A stretch of DNA of 64,000 nt from Brachyhypopomus gauderio (lineage: Eukaryota; Chordata; Actinopteri; Gymnotiformes; Hypopomidae), in NCBI RefSeq assembly GCF_052324685.1, contig NC_135220.1:1174906-1238905 (forward strand). Direction: 5' to 3'. This document shows positions 22,079-34,795 of this stretch, one piece after another (position 1 is the first letter of the stretch; every line of letters starts with the position of its first letter). Under the pieces are notes generated by a model that was given only the letters and a program-made list of their open reading frames with translations, searched no databases and had not been told where the DNA came from. The position numbers and the translations under genes were made by a program.

Positions 22079-24301
22079 TATTTTGGAGCAAATACAAAGA
22101 AACAGACGTTTTTCCCAAGGGAAATCGGGAAGAACACCTGGGAAAAAATTCAAGACATCACCTCAGAAGGACAGAGAAAGATGTTACGTTTCTTTGTAAC
22201 CTCATGAATCTTCTGTAATGGCATAAACATTTCCTCTTTTCTCCCTATACACACATAGGTGTACCCACTGGCCCTAAGGGCAGAAGACATAAAGCAGACC
22301 AGGTTGAGCGTCTGACTGTTCCTTTGTATTATCTACACAACAATTGTGTTCGCGCTAACGTAACCTCTAGCATTTCTTATGTCAACATGTCAGCTGAAAG
22401 GTTAGAGTGGATCAGAGCTGGAATCATAGCTGGACAGATGAGGTGGACTGTTCTGACCTCAGCTCCCAAATAAATGAGAGAGATGACCTAACAAATTGAT
22501 ATGCTTTATTACATTTTGTCTGCGTTGGGGGCTGGTGTATGTGGGGCACGTGAGCGTGCCTCTCCGTGTGCATGTGAACCTATATCTCTATAATTCCAGC
22601 AATTGTCCTGGAACTGTGGAAGATCAGGCCAATAATCTGTGTCCTAATCTGTATCTATGTCTCTAACTTCTGGAAATATCACTGGTATGGTCATTGATGG
22701 GCTTCACAACATGCCTGCCAATGACAGATCTAAAAGTTCTTTACTTTTAAAAGGCTCTTTGGATTTTTGTTAGCGAGAACGCAAAATGATGAGTGGGAAC
22801 CCGAGCCCTGTCTTCAGTAGGCCTTAATCTGATCCGACATTATTCAGTCATTTACTTCTCCCCGGCCCACCTGAATGAAACTCGGCGGTCAGAGCAGCAC
22901 CTGGGTACCGTTGTTTCTGATCACATCCTCTTACACCGCTGTTGGCTGCAAACAGCGCGTTATATGGGCTGGACCTCGAGTGTCAGGCACACTCAATTGG
23001 CAAATGCCCGCCTGCCCACAGGAGTGCAGGGAGGCCCATATGGGGCACTTTAATTCTCAGAAAAATGCATGAAGGACCAAATTGAAAGAGTAATGGCAAC
23101 GTGACGTCAAGCCTGCGGCTCAGTGCGGGAGGACTCAGCCTCGATTTATCAAGAGTCATTCCGCCATCATTAGCTTTAGGGTTTAAAAGGCCACCCGGCT
23201 GCGGGCCACAACGCTAGCTGACACCCCCCACCCACCTACCACCCTCTCACCCTCACACCCCCCCCCCCTCCCCATCTGTGCCACTCCCAGTTAACACACA
23301 CAGGGGAATACAGGTGTGAGCTATTCTATGGAACCGAACCTCAGCCAATGAAACATCACCAACCACAAAACAGGTATGTACCGCTTATATGTAATAAAGA
23401 GATCTATTTCTAATGTTGTGGATCAGTGGTATGTGCAAGTCAATTGTGCATACATGAGGGTGATTTTTGTGAGTGCTATTACAGTCGAGGCAGAGAGCAG
23501 GTTAGACACAAGGCTTGCCAGAGAGCCAGTGCCTGACTTCAAATTCAACTCAGAGTTGATTCAGGATTATGAGTCTGAACAGTCATGTCTGGGTGTGATA
23601 TGGGTGTGATTTAAGAGCACTAAAAATAAGTTGTTTTAATTATTACTGTCTATTTCTAGCTGGCGAAATAAGAATCGAATAAGTAATTTGGTGAGGCCGT
23701 CATTAAATTCCAGCATTTCAAATTCAGTCCCAAAAACGGAGTTATACAAGCATGTCGTTAAAACATGCCAGTGTGATCAGTCCCAGCAATACGAGGACTG
23801 TTCAAGTGAAGCGAGAACGATCGGCTGGAGAGGCACCACAGGTTCACACTTTTCGCTTGCAATGCCATGAGACAGTGGGAGGTTGACGCTTCCTCGTGAC
23901 CTTTCCACAGCAACCGCTCCCTTAAGCGCTTTCATTTCACGTTATCATCGTGACTGAGACTTAAGGAAAAAGAAAAGAAAAAAAGTGTTAAAAGCAATTG
24001 TTCTACACTACATAATGTGTTATGAATTGGCACGTTCGTGCCGGTACAATAGTGGAACAATAGGTGAAAACCTAATACTCTGTTTTACACTCTTTTATCA
24101 CACTTTCTGAATAATTCTTAAATGGGTTCAAGTTTAGAGATGCAATTTGATCTATATGAAGTCTTTCTTTGATGTGGGATCTATGGGACACCAAAAATCC
24201 AGTAATCCTTTTACTATTTTAAAGCCGTTATTTATTTAAAGACTTCAATTATGTTTAAAGGACATTCTCACAGTACCTTTGGACCACTACAACAGGCCTA
24301 C

Positions 24302-24328
24302 TAACCCTAACCCTAACCCTAACCCTAG
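24302..24328. repeat. Interstitial telomere-like repeat
   Basis: Four perfect CTAACC-type hexamers (vertebrate telomere repeat, C-rich strand) ending CCCTAG, in otherwise ordinary sequence. Confidence 0.85.
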
Positions 24329-24734
24329 CTGAACATAAAATATATTCAGTATTACACACTAGGCTTTAATCGAGGACACTTTTAACTGCATTTTTCATAC
24401 CCACAGAATAGAAAACCTTATTGGAAAAACCTCAGTCTATTACTCAAACATATTACCAAAGTTTGATTGTCCTCTTTGAATCTTGACCATGATGACTTCA
24501 TTTCAGTAAATGGTTTGAGATTCCCCGTTCCCTTGCTATCACAACACATCTATTACTAGTTGAAAGGCTGTGTAAAGCTGGACTAATTTCATGCTTTGTT
24601 CTACAAGTGGCCCAGCTGTGATCGAGACACTTGGAGTACATGTCTGACAGGTCAGTTCGGTGTTTATACAAGACGTTCAATCTCAGGTTCTCTCATCCCT
24701 AGTCCATTTTAAATAATTGCACCAAAACACACAC

Positions 24735-24739
<5 letters not shown>

Positions 24740-24774
<35 letters not shown>
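24740..24774. repeat. (GA)n microsatellite
   Basis: Uninterrupted GA dinucleotide run of about 35 bp. Confidence 0.95.
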
Positions 24775-24780
<6 letters not shown>

Positions 24781-26373
24781 GGAGAGAAAGATTATATGAC
24801 AGCATCATTGGACAGCTAATGAGCTGTACTGTTCAAGCATCCTCATGGCTTGTTTGCTTGGTAGTCTGCGGCTCAGTGTTAGAAAACAAGATGAATTTCA
24901 GTGAAAGTCTTTATGAGAATAATATTTTATTCCTCGGGTTTGTGCCAGTGGTCAAGAAAGACAGATTCCATATTTCTCTGACAGGCACACTAACATGTTT
25001 AGTCAAACTCTGATTATATCAGTGATGTAGTAGACTACTTCAGTGTATGTCATATGTGTATGCCCTATATCAGACCGAGTTGAAACTGAAAGTGTTTTCT
25101 TCCCTTGCTTTTGAATTGTACTACTTTGTTGAGATTATTGCTGGGGTATGTAAGAGTTGCAAAACAGAAAAAAAAGGTCAGTTAAAACAGGTCAAAATTC
25201 TATTAATTCAATGGTTCCCAGCAAGAAGCAATATTTTACAAGATGTGAGTAGTCACAAACTTGAAAAGCTGTGAACTTCTAAATCGTCCCAAGGTTTTAG
25301 CCGCGTAAACACGAGGACCACACTGGGACCGGCTGCTGCTCACATGTCAGCGGAGTGTGTTGACATGTGTTGTGTAGGAGTTTACGTTGTAATAACACAG
25401 GAAGAACGCGTCTAGCAGCCCCTCATTGTCTCATTGCAGGGACCCTATGCCTCCTCCCGGGGTTTCCATGGTTACAGGCATCCCACACCCCTTCCTCATG
25501 GCTGTGACATCTAATTTTCTCGGGGATGGTCTCAGAGAGGCAGAGTGTAGCAGGATAATGATATGCTTTTAGCCTGTGCTGACTAGCAACGCAATCATGG
25601 TCCAGCACCCCGGGGCTCATTAGCTCCTGCATGAATATCTATTACTCCAGAACTGGTCACCTGTTCAGCTCAGCACAATCCCCGTAAGCTCGGTTCGACC
25701 ACAGGGACACCCGCCGACGGGATTCGTTGGTCTCGCTAACACTAATGTTAATGGCCATGCAGTGCTTTTCTGATTAGAAGGCAGATGGGATAAAAACTTG
25801 TATCAGTTGATTTGAATTTGCTCACAGTCACAATGGGATGAGTTCATACGGCACGGCTGATCCATTTTATTTTATGACAAATAGTTAATGTAGCGGCTCT
25901 GTCAATAAAAGCAATTAAAATCATTATTTACAAATGATGAGCAATGCTGAATATTTTAGGTTATAGTCATTGCTTGTTCCTCATATTGTTCACAGCAGTT
26001 TTATGTTTTCAAACAAGAATCTTATATATTGCATCATATTCATCACAAAGCATCATTTTCATGTATGATTCCTAAGTGGCAGTAATCCTGGCACCTAAGT
26101 CCCACTCAAGGGTCTCCTAATATCACTCTGCCGTGTCACCACGGCATGGAGCTGCAGTCTCTTCGTGCCCTCTCATCACGCTCGGGGGAGAGAAGCTGCC
26201 CGTGTTCGTCTGACTTCGCGGTCAGATGTGAGCCAAAGCAGAGACCGAAGCCACGCCACTCCGTGGGGCTCTCTGCACAAACACGCACTCATGGCATAGA
26301 TGGATCGATCCTCTGTCATTTACAGCCATTTTTCCATAGACGACACATCATTCGTCCTCCTTTGTAATTTGTT

Positions 26374-26383
26374 TGTGTGTGTG

Positions 26384-26450
<67 letters not shown>

Positions 26451-26464
26451 GTGTGTGTGTGTGT
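26374..26464. repeat. (GT)n microsatellite
   Basis: About 90 bp of GT with a few GC interruptions. Confidence 0.97.
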
Positions 26465-29400
26465 TTGTTTACTACTACTACTCAGCCCTTATGTGTTTGC
26501 ACAAGGCGTACTACTCCTCCCATCTTCAAATGTCACTGCTAAAACAAATCAGGCATAGCTGACTATGATAGATAAAGTTGCCGGGGGCAATAGACTGCCA
26601 TAGTTACCATGTTGCAGAGAGGGTAACCTTGGAAGCTTATAGCCTGAGTAGCACGGAGCTAACATGTATCCATATGCAGTTTATTTAGGATTTAAAACAT
26701 TAGTTAGCTCTTACCTGCTGAAAAAATATAAAAAGTCTATGAAGGAAGAGGCAGGCCAGATCTTTTGATTTACAAATCTCACTCCACTGACTCGAAACGC
26801 ATTACACACAACGACAAACGAGAACAAAACAAATGCCCAATCTCTTAAAAATGTAACCGTGTGTCCTTTCCGTGTCCTTTGCTATCACCTTCCATTTGTC
26901 ACCTCTGAGGTAATTTCCTCTCACTTAGGTAGTGATATTGTTCTGGCAGGGAGCAGAGGCATCATAATAAATGAGTGGCCCCTGGTCATGCCCTGCCTTC
27001 TCACACGTTTCCTTGAAAGAAAAGGTTTCAGAAATGAGGTGCGAATTTCACTGCCTCAAACTACTCAAGGCCAGAATAAGGGGGAGTGTGGCATTTACCC
27101 CTCCGGAGAGGTACATACTGCGTGTGTGATCTAAACAGGAAAAGACGTGGAGGTGGCGCTCGACACCTGTTCAAACACCGTGCCCGTTACGACTGACAGT
27201 CGTTTAAGGAGGAGCTTTAGTTCAACTTTAAACGAGATAGGACTACGTAACGTACTGATTTAAAAGTGGCACGTGCCTTAGCTGAAAAATCTGTCATTTA
27301 TTAGTTTGAATGCAATGCTCTGTAAATACTAAATGTAGATATTTTTTTAATTAATTGCAATAGCTCAAAAGTTCTTTATAAATAAATATATTTTTCACCA
27401 AAAACATGCATGTTAACCATTGCTTTAAATGGTTACATTACAAGCATATTAAAATGAGAGGCACATACCATATTCACCGGCATTCAGTCTGTGATCTTTA
27501 CACATCTCATCGATGGGTTTAATAAGTGGTTTTGACTAATGTAGAGTGCCAGGGATGTTCTACAGCGATGGAAAGGCCAGCTTCATATTTGTCCAGCACA
27601 GTGTTGAGGTCCTGCAAATAGAGTCCCCAACATTCACAACACACTGGGCATATATGACAGATTATAGATTACACGTCAGAATGTTGCTCTTTAGAAAATT
27701 CTTTTTTCATACAAACCTTACCTTTAACGTCATTCAGTGAGAGAAATTGCAGTCATTTTGCAGTCAGGGAACCTCTTCGTCTGTGGACTTCCCACAACTA
27801 AATGCATCAGGACTTACATACAAATTTCTAATGCACATGTAGGTACTGCATGCCTGTACATCAAAGGGAAAGCAATCAAAAAGATTTGGTTACAGGCTGC
27901 AGCTTTGATGTCTGTTCAGTATGCATTCATCATGGCTTTAGGGCACTTGCATGGTGGACTGGATTTCCTCCAATACACATAGCACTAACTGAAGTCATCC
28001 ATTTTAATCAGTGCATCTATCAATAGTCTAAATAAAAGCGTGGAACTGGAGAGGATGAAAAAGCAGACATGGGCAGCACAGACACAAACAGAAAAATAAT
28101 GACTAGTGGTAGCAAACTAACACTCAGTGCTGACGTTGCCCGGGGCATCGTGATCCCCAGATGAACCCTGACCCTAACGCTAACGCTTCCCTTTACTTAC
28201 CCACAGAGGCCCTGGTTTGAGGAGGGGTGTGCTGACCAAAGTGGCGTGTAAACAGTCTGTTATGACAGCAAATTCACCAAACTGCCGAATGGCATTTGAA
28301 CAGGATATGATCCTGTGGTTTTGTGGTAGTGGGTTTGAGATCACCCCCACAGTCGAGGGAGAAGTGGGAATGTGACAATGTGGCATCCAGTATTCAGTAC
28401 AGTAATCGGTCTCAACATCAGTGTACTTTAGTAACTCCAACGTTTTAACTGATATTCAATATTTGTGTTATTGCTCATGCCAATTATTTACTCCTTTAAC
28501 AAGGGCCGGGGTTCTCTAAGCCTGGTCAGATAGCAGGGGTGGACAATAGTTCTCATTTCTTTTCACCCTGGTACTAATTTGTTCCATGGCTAGAATCATG
28601 ATGCCAGTAGTAACTTGTCTTCTATACATACAAGATTTATATTTTGTACATAAAAGGGGTCATATCTTATATTTTAATAGAAATTAAAGAAGGGTTTTAA
28701 GTGTTTAATGTATCAGTTTCATAATAGTACAGAGTCAAAACTTTAATATAAAAAGTAAAATAAAGTAAAATAAACTAATTTGGCATGTCTAATAATTACA
28801 TTAATTTAAATAAAGCACTTTTTAAAAAAGCACTTTAGAACTTCATAACATTTAACTTCATTTGACTTTGAAGATTCCACCTCAATAATATTTCAATAAT
28901 TTCAATAATATAACAACATTGGAACAAAATTTTAAATATTGGGATATTTAAATGTTGAAATATTTAAATATTGGGATATTTAAATGTTGGCATCTAAATG
29001 GGCACATTTGCTTTGTTGTGCATTGTCTTATTAAACTTTTACTGAACATACAGTCAGCTCTAACTGATACACTGATTTAAATACGCCTATAGCATCTAAT
29101 AAATATTACCAGTCCAACAAAATAAACCAATCAGTCACTACTTTAAAATAATGAAATAACATACTAAATGTTTCTGGAACAGACCAAACCTGGACCTCCT
29201 CACTCAAATGTATCTTCCTAAATGCGTTTCCACCTATTTCTATGATCATGAGAAGGTTTTCATAGCTGTTATCCTCTCTGCTTGTCACTGGACACACGGT
29301 TCTCACGTTTTCAAACCAAACATTTAAAAATGCTGTTTGATATTTTTTGTTAACCAAATGTAATAAATTTCAGAATACATCCAAAACATTAATCGCAATA

Positions 29401-30792
29401 ACAATCTGTCACGGTCTGGGACTAAGCAGTGATGATATGAACAGCAGAGCAACAGGAACAAAATGTTTCTATGCAGATATTCATAGAAGGCAGGAGGACC
29501 CAGCGGGTCAGGGTGACCTGGTGAGGTCGGACCTGAGCACTGTGTGGGTGGGATCACAGTCTGAATGGCTTATCGTGATTGGTGTCAAAGTCATTAATTC
29601 CCTCAGCCTTGTCTCTAGTGCCTTAGGCTATACCATGCTGAGGTGAAATACCATATTTGTTTTCCGCTATTTTATTCAATTTTTTTTTCAGCAGGAGAGA
29701 AGTGATTAAATAAGTAATCATTTGAGGCTTTATTTTCTTTTTCACCAGCACTTTTTTGGCATTTGTTAGACTGGAAATGGTAGCAGTAGCTTTTCTAGAA
29801 CATGTAATACCAGCCAGTAACAAACCAACCGATTACACGTTCAACCCGGTTTGATCATATGCTACATGAGGGCAACCTGAAGCACAAAGAGATTCTTTCT
29901 GAACACACATGAATATAAATCAGGCTTTCACAAAGTCTGCTTTGCAACCTCAAACTTTTCTCATTCAAATGTATGCTGCTGAGTCATTCCTGTGAGCACT
30001 TGGGGTGATTTGCGTTCACTGAAGGTTTTGGACAACTCTGTCATGTCTTGACGTCATTCCTACATGCGTCCATTTCAGGGTGTTGCGGGAGATTAGATGA
30101 AGTAAGATGGAGTTGGGAGGTGTGGAATATATAAGACTTGCTTCACATCTTCTGCTCCAAAATCGAAGGCTTATTTACACTACAGGGAATCAAACATAGA
30201 TGCTGCGTCTACTGTGTTACTCATTCCAGCAGAATTAACGTTGTGTTTACTGACACACGCCTGAGATGTCTGCTGCATTCCTGCTCTTATATAATGTACT
30301 CAACACATTTTAGCCAAGAAGCTCATTTTAAAAACTGTAGAAAAACGAAAATGCTCCGTCCTGCACCTTTTATATAGTGCCATGGTGTCAGAAGGAGGTG
30401 CACCTATCATGAGGAGTGAGTGAGGAGTGTCCAGCAGGTCAGACGCCTCCTACTGGTTGATGGGGGCTCTGCACACTGACGCACATCACATAAGACAATC
30501 TCCTCATTGCTCTTTTGCCCACTGCTTACTCCTGTATCGTTTGAAGTATAGTTTTCAACACGAAAACAGGCAATACAAATAATATAGGACATAAAGAATG
30601 TTCTGGATGAATTAGCATTTCCTAAAATTTTAATTAATCCAGTCTCCCAACATAAAAACACAAGCATCTGACCATGTGATCAGTAATATGTTTATTATCC
30701 ATAGGGATAAAATGGTTTAATGCCTTTCTGGGGGAGTTGACCACAGAGAATGAGACGTATCATCCCGTATCAAAAAGCAAATATCTTAACCA

Positions 30793-30798
30793 TGCTTT
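30793..30798 (-). terminator. Candidate poly(A) signal of the cortistatin gene
   Basis: AATAAA on the minus strand (TTTATT on plus, within GCTTTATTGG), about 240 bp beyond the stop codon. Confidence 0.45.
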
Positions 30799-31036
30799 AT
30801 TGGTTTGTAATGCTCCAAAACAGACAAGGCAATTAATAAAAAATAAATAAATAAATCAGAAGATGAATAAATAGATAAATATTATCATCGATATCTTTAA
30901 CGAACCAGCTGCATCAATAAAGTCCAGTGAGACCCTTCTTTCTGATGGTGCTGATGGTGTGTACACTGTACGGTGTAGACAGTTCATGTTGGATTTTCAA
31001 GGAGGAGGAGAGAGGGGTTTATATGTCAGGAAGCTG

Positions 31037-31744
31037 TTAGCACGACGTGAATGTCTTCCAGAAGAAATTCTTGCAGGGGGCTTTGCGGTCCCTCTGGGGC
31101 AGCTGCGTTAGCCGGTTGTAGACCGCTCTCCGCTCCTCCAGCCGTGGCTCCACGGGTTCCTCCACGTCGAGGGGCATCTCTGCTTCGTTGTCCACCCCGT
31201 CCAGCAGGCTGGAGATCAGTTTCAGGATCAGCTCTTTGCGCTCCTTATTCAGCTCCTGCAGAAGGTGTGCCCGGGTTAGTCATGGGTCGCTTCTCACAAA
31301 AGTGAATTAACGAACCAAAACAACATGTGAGTCAAGTGAACGTGACCAATTAAACACTGGATTCCATGTCAACACTCTAGCACCCTCGTCAACAAGAAAC
31401 ACACATTCAAAATAGGTTGAATTGTGAATGGTCGCATTTACTTTTTTATAAATTTTAAACATTTTAAAGTTTAAATTTAAGTTGAATTGTTTTTAAATCT
31501 ATTTTATGTTAAATTTTAAATAATGCCTGTTTTACAACACTTCAGTGCTGGTTTCCAATACTAGATAAACTAATAATAAGAAAAGAGTGCTCCAGGAAGT
31601 GGAGTGATGGAGCGGAGAGGCAGACAGAAGATGAGTACTCACCCTGGGCTGCACGGGACTCCTCTCCTCCACTGGGAGCACAGACGCTGCTCTCACACTG
31701 TACAGCACCAGCAGACAATTCACCAAGCTGGCCAAAAGCTGCAT
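31037..31744 (-). CDS. cort: Preprosomatostatin-2 / cortistatin-type neuropeptide precursor
   Basis: Secreted neuropeptide precursor. Exon 1 (31744-31643) encodes 34 aa with signal peptide MQLLASLVNCLLVLYSVRA; exon 2 (31255-31037, stop TAA) encodes 72 aa; the intron is 387 bp, phase 0; total 106 aa. The C-terminus is QRDRK followed by APCKNFFWKTFTSC: dibasic cleavage at RK releases a 14-residue peptide that keeps the FWKT receptor-binding core and the two ring cysteines. Pro at position 2 instead of Gly is the hallmark of the fish SS2 peptide, ortholog of mammalian cortistatin. Position near DFFA, MASP2 and SRM matches human CORT on 1p36.22, which supports SS2/CORT over SS1. In-frame sequence upstream of this ATG opens only with TTG codons, so the start is clear. 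A CRE and TATA box lie upstream. Confidence 0.95.
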
Positions 31745-32008
31745 GTTGACCGGAGGACAGGAACCGTGGAGAGAGGACAGGAAAGCACGAGATAGAAGCA
31801 GAGCCGAGAGACAGAGAGAGAGAGTGAGAGAGAAACAGAGGGGGAGAAAGAGAGGGATAGAGATAGAAAGAAAGAGAGAGAGAGTCTGCCCCAAAAACAA
31901 GAGCCCAAGTGTGACAAAATGCCAGTGGTGGAACTCGCGTTCGGAGTGTTGGCAGAGTCAGAGTTAAAAGGTGTGTGTGCTTCTCCTCCTGTTCTCAGCT
32001 GGAAGGTC
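31745..32008 (-). other. Presumed 5' UTR of the cortistatin gene, pyrimidine-rich
   Basis: If transcription starts about 28 bp after the TATA box, the leader is roughly 260 nt. Read on the minus strand, 31810-31885 is almost pure CT, with repeated CTCTCT and TTTCTT. Confidence 0.4.
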
Positions 32009-32034
32009 TTGGGCTGGGGATTCAGGTGGCAGGC

Positions 32035-32044
32035 TCTTATATAG
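32035..32044 (-). promoter_or_regulatory. TATA box of the cortistatin gene
   Basis: GCTATATAAG on the minus strand, about 290 bp before the start codon and 22 bp downstream of a CRE-like site. The spacing resembles the mammalian somatostatin promoter. Confidence 0.7.
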
Positions 32045-32065
32045 CTCCTGCTCCTGCTCTCCTCT

Positions 32066-32073
32066 TGACGTAA
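32066..32073 (-). promoter_or_regulatory. cAMP response element (CRE-like)
   Basis: TTACGTCA on the minus strand (TGACGTAA on plus), one base from the palindromic CRE TGACGTCA and with the CGTCA half-site intact. Its place just upstream of the TATA box is where CREB binds in somatostatin genes. Confidence 0.65.
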
Positions 32074-32928
32074 GGGCTACTGGGAAAGGGGAGGGAGCTG
32101 AGGGTGTAGGAGGATTAGGGAGTACAGAAGCCCCCAGGTACCAACCCCCTAACTGCAGTCACTGCGGTGGAGCACCGGGCCACCGTGCTCACGTCAGAAG
32201 TCTAAAAATGGTCCCAACATCAGTAAAATTAATATGACCCTCACTGACAACCATTTCAAAAAAAGTTTGGCAAGTCTTTCTTTTGGGTGTCAATGCAGAA
32301 TTAAATCTATGTCCAGGATGTCAAACATTCTGACATTGAATTTTCAGATGTGATTTTTATATGTCTTACAACCTAGACTTACTCAGTCCTGTAAAGAGCT
32401 GTCATTTCAACATTAATCAGCTCTCCGAGTTGGATTCTGGTCTCTCCGATGCCCACAGATTGCTATTGAACTGTCTGACACCTATACTGGCTGGGGGGAA
32501 GAGTCATTTATAGCCTTTTGTAAAGGTTAGAAAAAAACAGATGGGAATTCAAAGCACTGCACAATAAAATGTATTATTGTCAATGTAGATTATTTGCATG
32601 GTATGTGGAATCGTCTGATCACTTTGTAAATATATATAATATACTATGATGTGATTGAACCAAATGGTGAAAACAATTATGGTTAAGATTAGGACTAACG
32701 TGTCATTCATCGTTTCATAACTCCATTTGTACAGAATTCTATAATAGTACTTACTGTAGTTCTTGTTTTTTGGTGAGATCCATAATTTTGTGTTTAATGT
32801 GTTAACCAATGTCACCCCAGTGACTGCTGTTTATCTGTATGCTATAAGCGTTTCTGCTAAATGTTTATATGCAATAGAATATTTCAGCCAATCACTGTTG
32901 AGAACTTTGAGTTATGCCATATATATTA

Positions 32929-32930
<2 letters not shown>

Positions 32931-33001
<71 letters not shown>
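32931..33001. repeat. (GT)n microsatellite
   Basis: About 35 uninterrupted GT units. Confidence 0.97.
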
Positions 33002-33002
<1 letters not shown>

Positions 33003-33565
33003 AAATCACAGGCTTTACTGAATTACTAAGCCTTAAGCGATAATGATAAACCACTGCATAATTATAACATGACTGATAAAATGTAAAATTGCAACAAAAC
33101 ATTCTGAACATTTTGTTATTTTCAGAATGTTAGAAATATGACTGATCAAATCTGAGCCATGATTAGAAATTGGTCATCTGATTACTGGCAAAGTTTTCTT
33201 TGTATCCAATAATAATTAGACATCTTTAGCATCACTTCATCATCACTGTATTTCTGGGTTTCTTGCAGTGTTTTGCCCCCTGTTAGCACAGGGAAATGTT
33301 TCATTTGACAAGTAGCTTAAGCTCAAATGCTAATTTCACTAACAGTAAATGAAAGTCAATAGCCACCCAGCAGCATGATATAATTTACATAATACTAACT
33401 GATGGCTGTTCACTTACATTCATTTCTAGTGATACAAGGACAGAATTAGTGTGATTTAGCATAATACTCTCATTAAGGTCATCCTCCTCCCAGGACAAAT
33501 GTGGGATGTTAATGGACACCATTTTGGATTTGCAAGCGTGTGCACACACTCACACATACAAGTAT

Positions 33566-33566
<1 letters not shown>

Positions 33567-33614
<48 letters not shown>
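33567..33614. repeat. (CA)n microsatellite
   Basis: About 24 CA units, with more broken CACA sequence just to the left. Confidence 0.95.
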
Positions 33615-33615
<1 letters not shown>

Positions 33616-34795
33616 CTGATAGTTGAGGCTTTTACCCATTTTTCACAGCAGTTTGGCATGGCCAGATTTTAGGGCCCAGGGCCCTGCAGAGATTAATGCA
33701 GTGCCAAGATGATCTGGCCCAGTAGCACAAAGCTTGACACACGTCGTTTGAAGAATTCATGCCAATTGCCCATCGCTGAACAAATATATGATGTGTGGCA
33801 CAGACGTTTGAAAACAACACCGTTGGCTCTGCTCACTTGACTGTGTTCTACATTTGACTGGAGTTGGGGGGGGGGGCTCTGTAAGATAAGAGGACCATAC
33901 ACTCACTTTCTCATCAACAAAGTGTACTTGAGTCAACAGGACACATGAAAAGTTTTTAAAGTTTGAGGAATGAAACATGATTTGATATGTCTCAGTGAGG
34001 TGGTCGGAAGGTCTTCCAGAGATGAAACTGTTTTATAATAATAATAATAAGAAGAATATTGTTGTTATTAATAATAATAATAGTATCACTATTGATCCTC
34101 TCAAAATTAACTCAAGATTAACTTTGATTTCAATACCATGAAGAGATATTTAAAAAGTATTTTTGTTGACACAGACACAGGAAAATGTACAAGAAAAAGA
34201 TTTTATTTATTGACATTAATTACATCAATTAGCCTCACAAACCCTAGTATTCTTGTAAGCAAGAAAAGGTAGTAACAACTGCTTGACAAAGATTATGCCT
34301 GAGGCAAAACAAAAAAAAAAAAAAACAACTGAATCCAATGTACAATGAACCAAAACATTTTGTGTTACCCATAGTTTATGTTCCAGCAAAGTCACATACG
34401 GTCACATATACTGAGGAGAGTGGAGGCCCTCAATGTTGGCAGCCTGTTGCTGGACAGTGAAGAGGGGAGTTCTGAGACCAAATACAAGCATTCTTCACAT
34501 TTTAAGTGTAATACCAGCTTCATTTAAGCAGTAAACACTTATTGTAAAATGTATTTGATTTGTTAACTTTATAGGAAGTGCAATTCATTCTAAAAACAAA
34601 ATCAATTTCAGTGTAAAAGTATTAAAAGGTCTGCTTATTTTGCTTTGGGAGGAAAATCATTGCTCAGTTTAGTTATTACGATAATACAAATATGAAATGT
34701 AGACCAAAATGTATATACACACCTCTAATATATTTATTTTAAATGCAGGCTTACTCTGCTATAGCTATTTTTATTAGATAAATAAAAAAATGACA

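Larger units (their letters stand above)
22079..30690. other. 8.6 kb intergenic region, no genes seen
   Basis: Between the 36-bp array and the cortistatin gene. I find no exon set or known protein. It holds a telomere-like run at 24302-24328, a (GA)n tract at 24740-24774, a (GT)n tract at 26374-26464, and a short ATTTAAATGTTG-type tandem repeat near 28930-28990. Remaining open frames are short and unlike known families. Distal enhancers could be here; that needs cross-species alignment. Confidence 0.5.
32090..34795. other. Intergenic stretch with microsatellites
   Basis: No coding region seen. Holds (GT)n at 32931-33001, (CA)n at about 33567-33614, an 11-base G run near 33866, and an ATA-rich tract near 34037-34080. 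Confidence 0.5.

Noticed and set aside
21719-22207. Open frames of 109-158 codons on both strands
   Set aside because: Translation of a 36-bp tandem repeat; no protein resemblance.
22793-23053. 86-codon plus-strand open frame
   Set aside because: No similarity to known proteins and no gene context.
31745-31900. N-terminal extension of the cortistatin precursor
   Set aside because: The frame begins at TTG and encodes the CT-rich leader; the ATG at 31744 gives a standard signal peptide.
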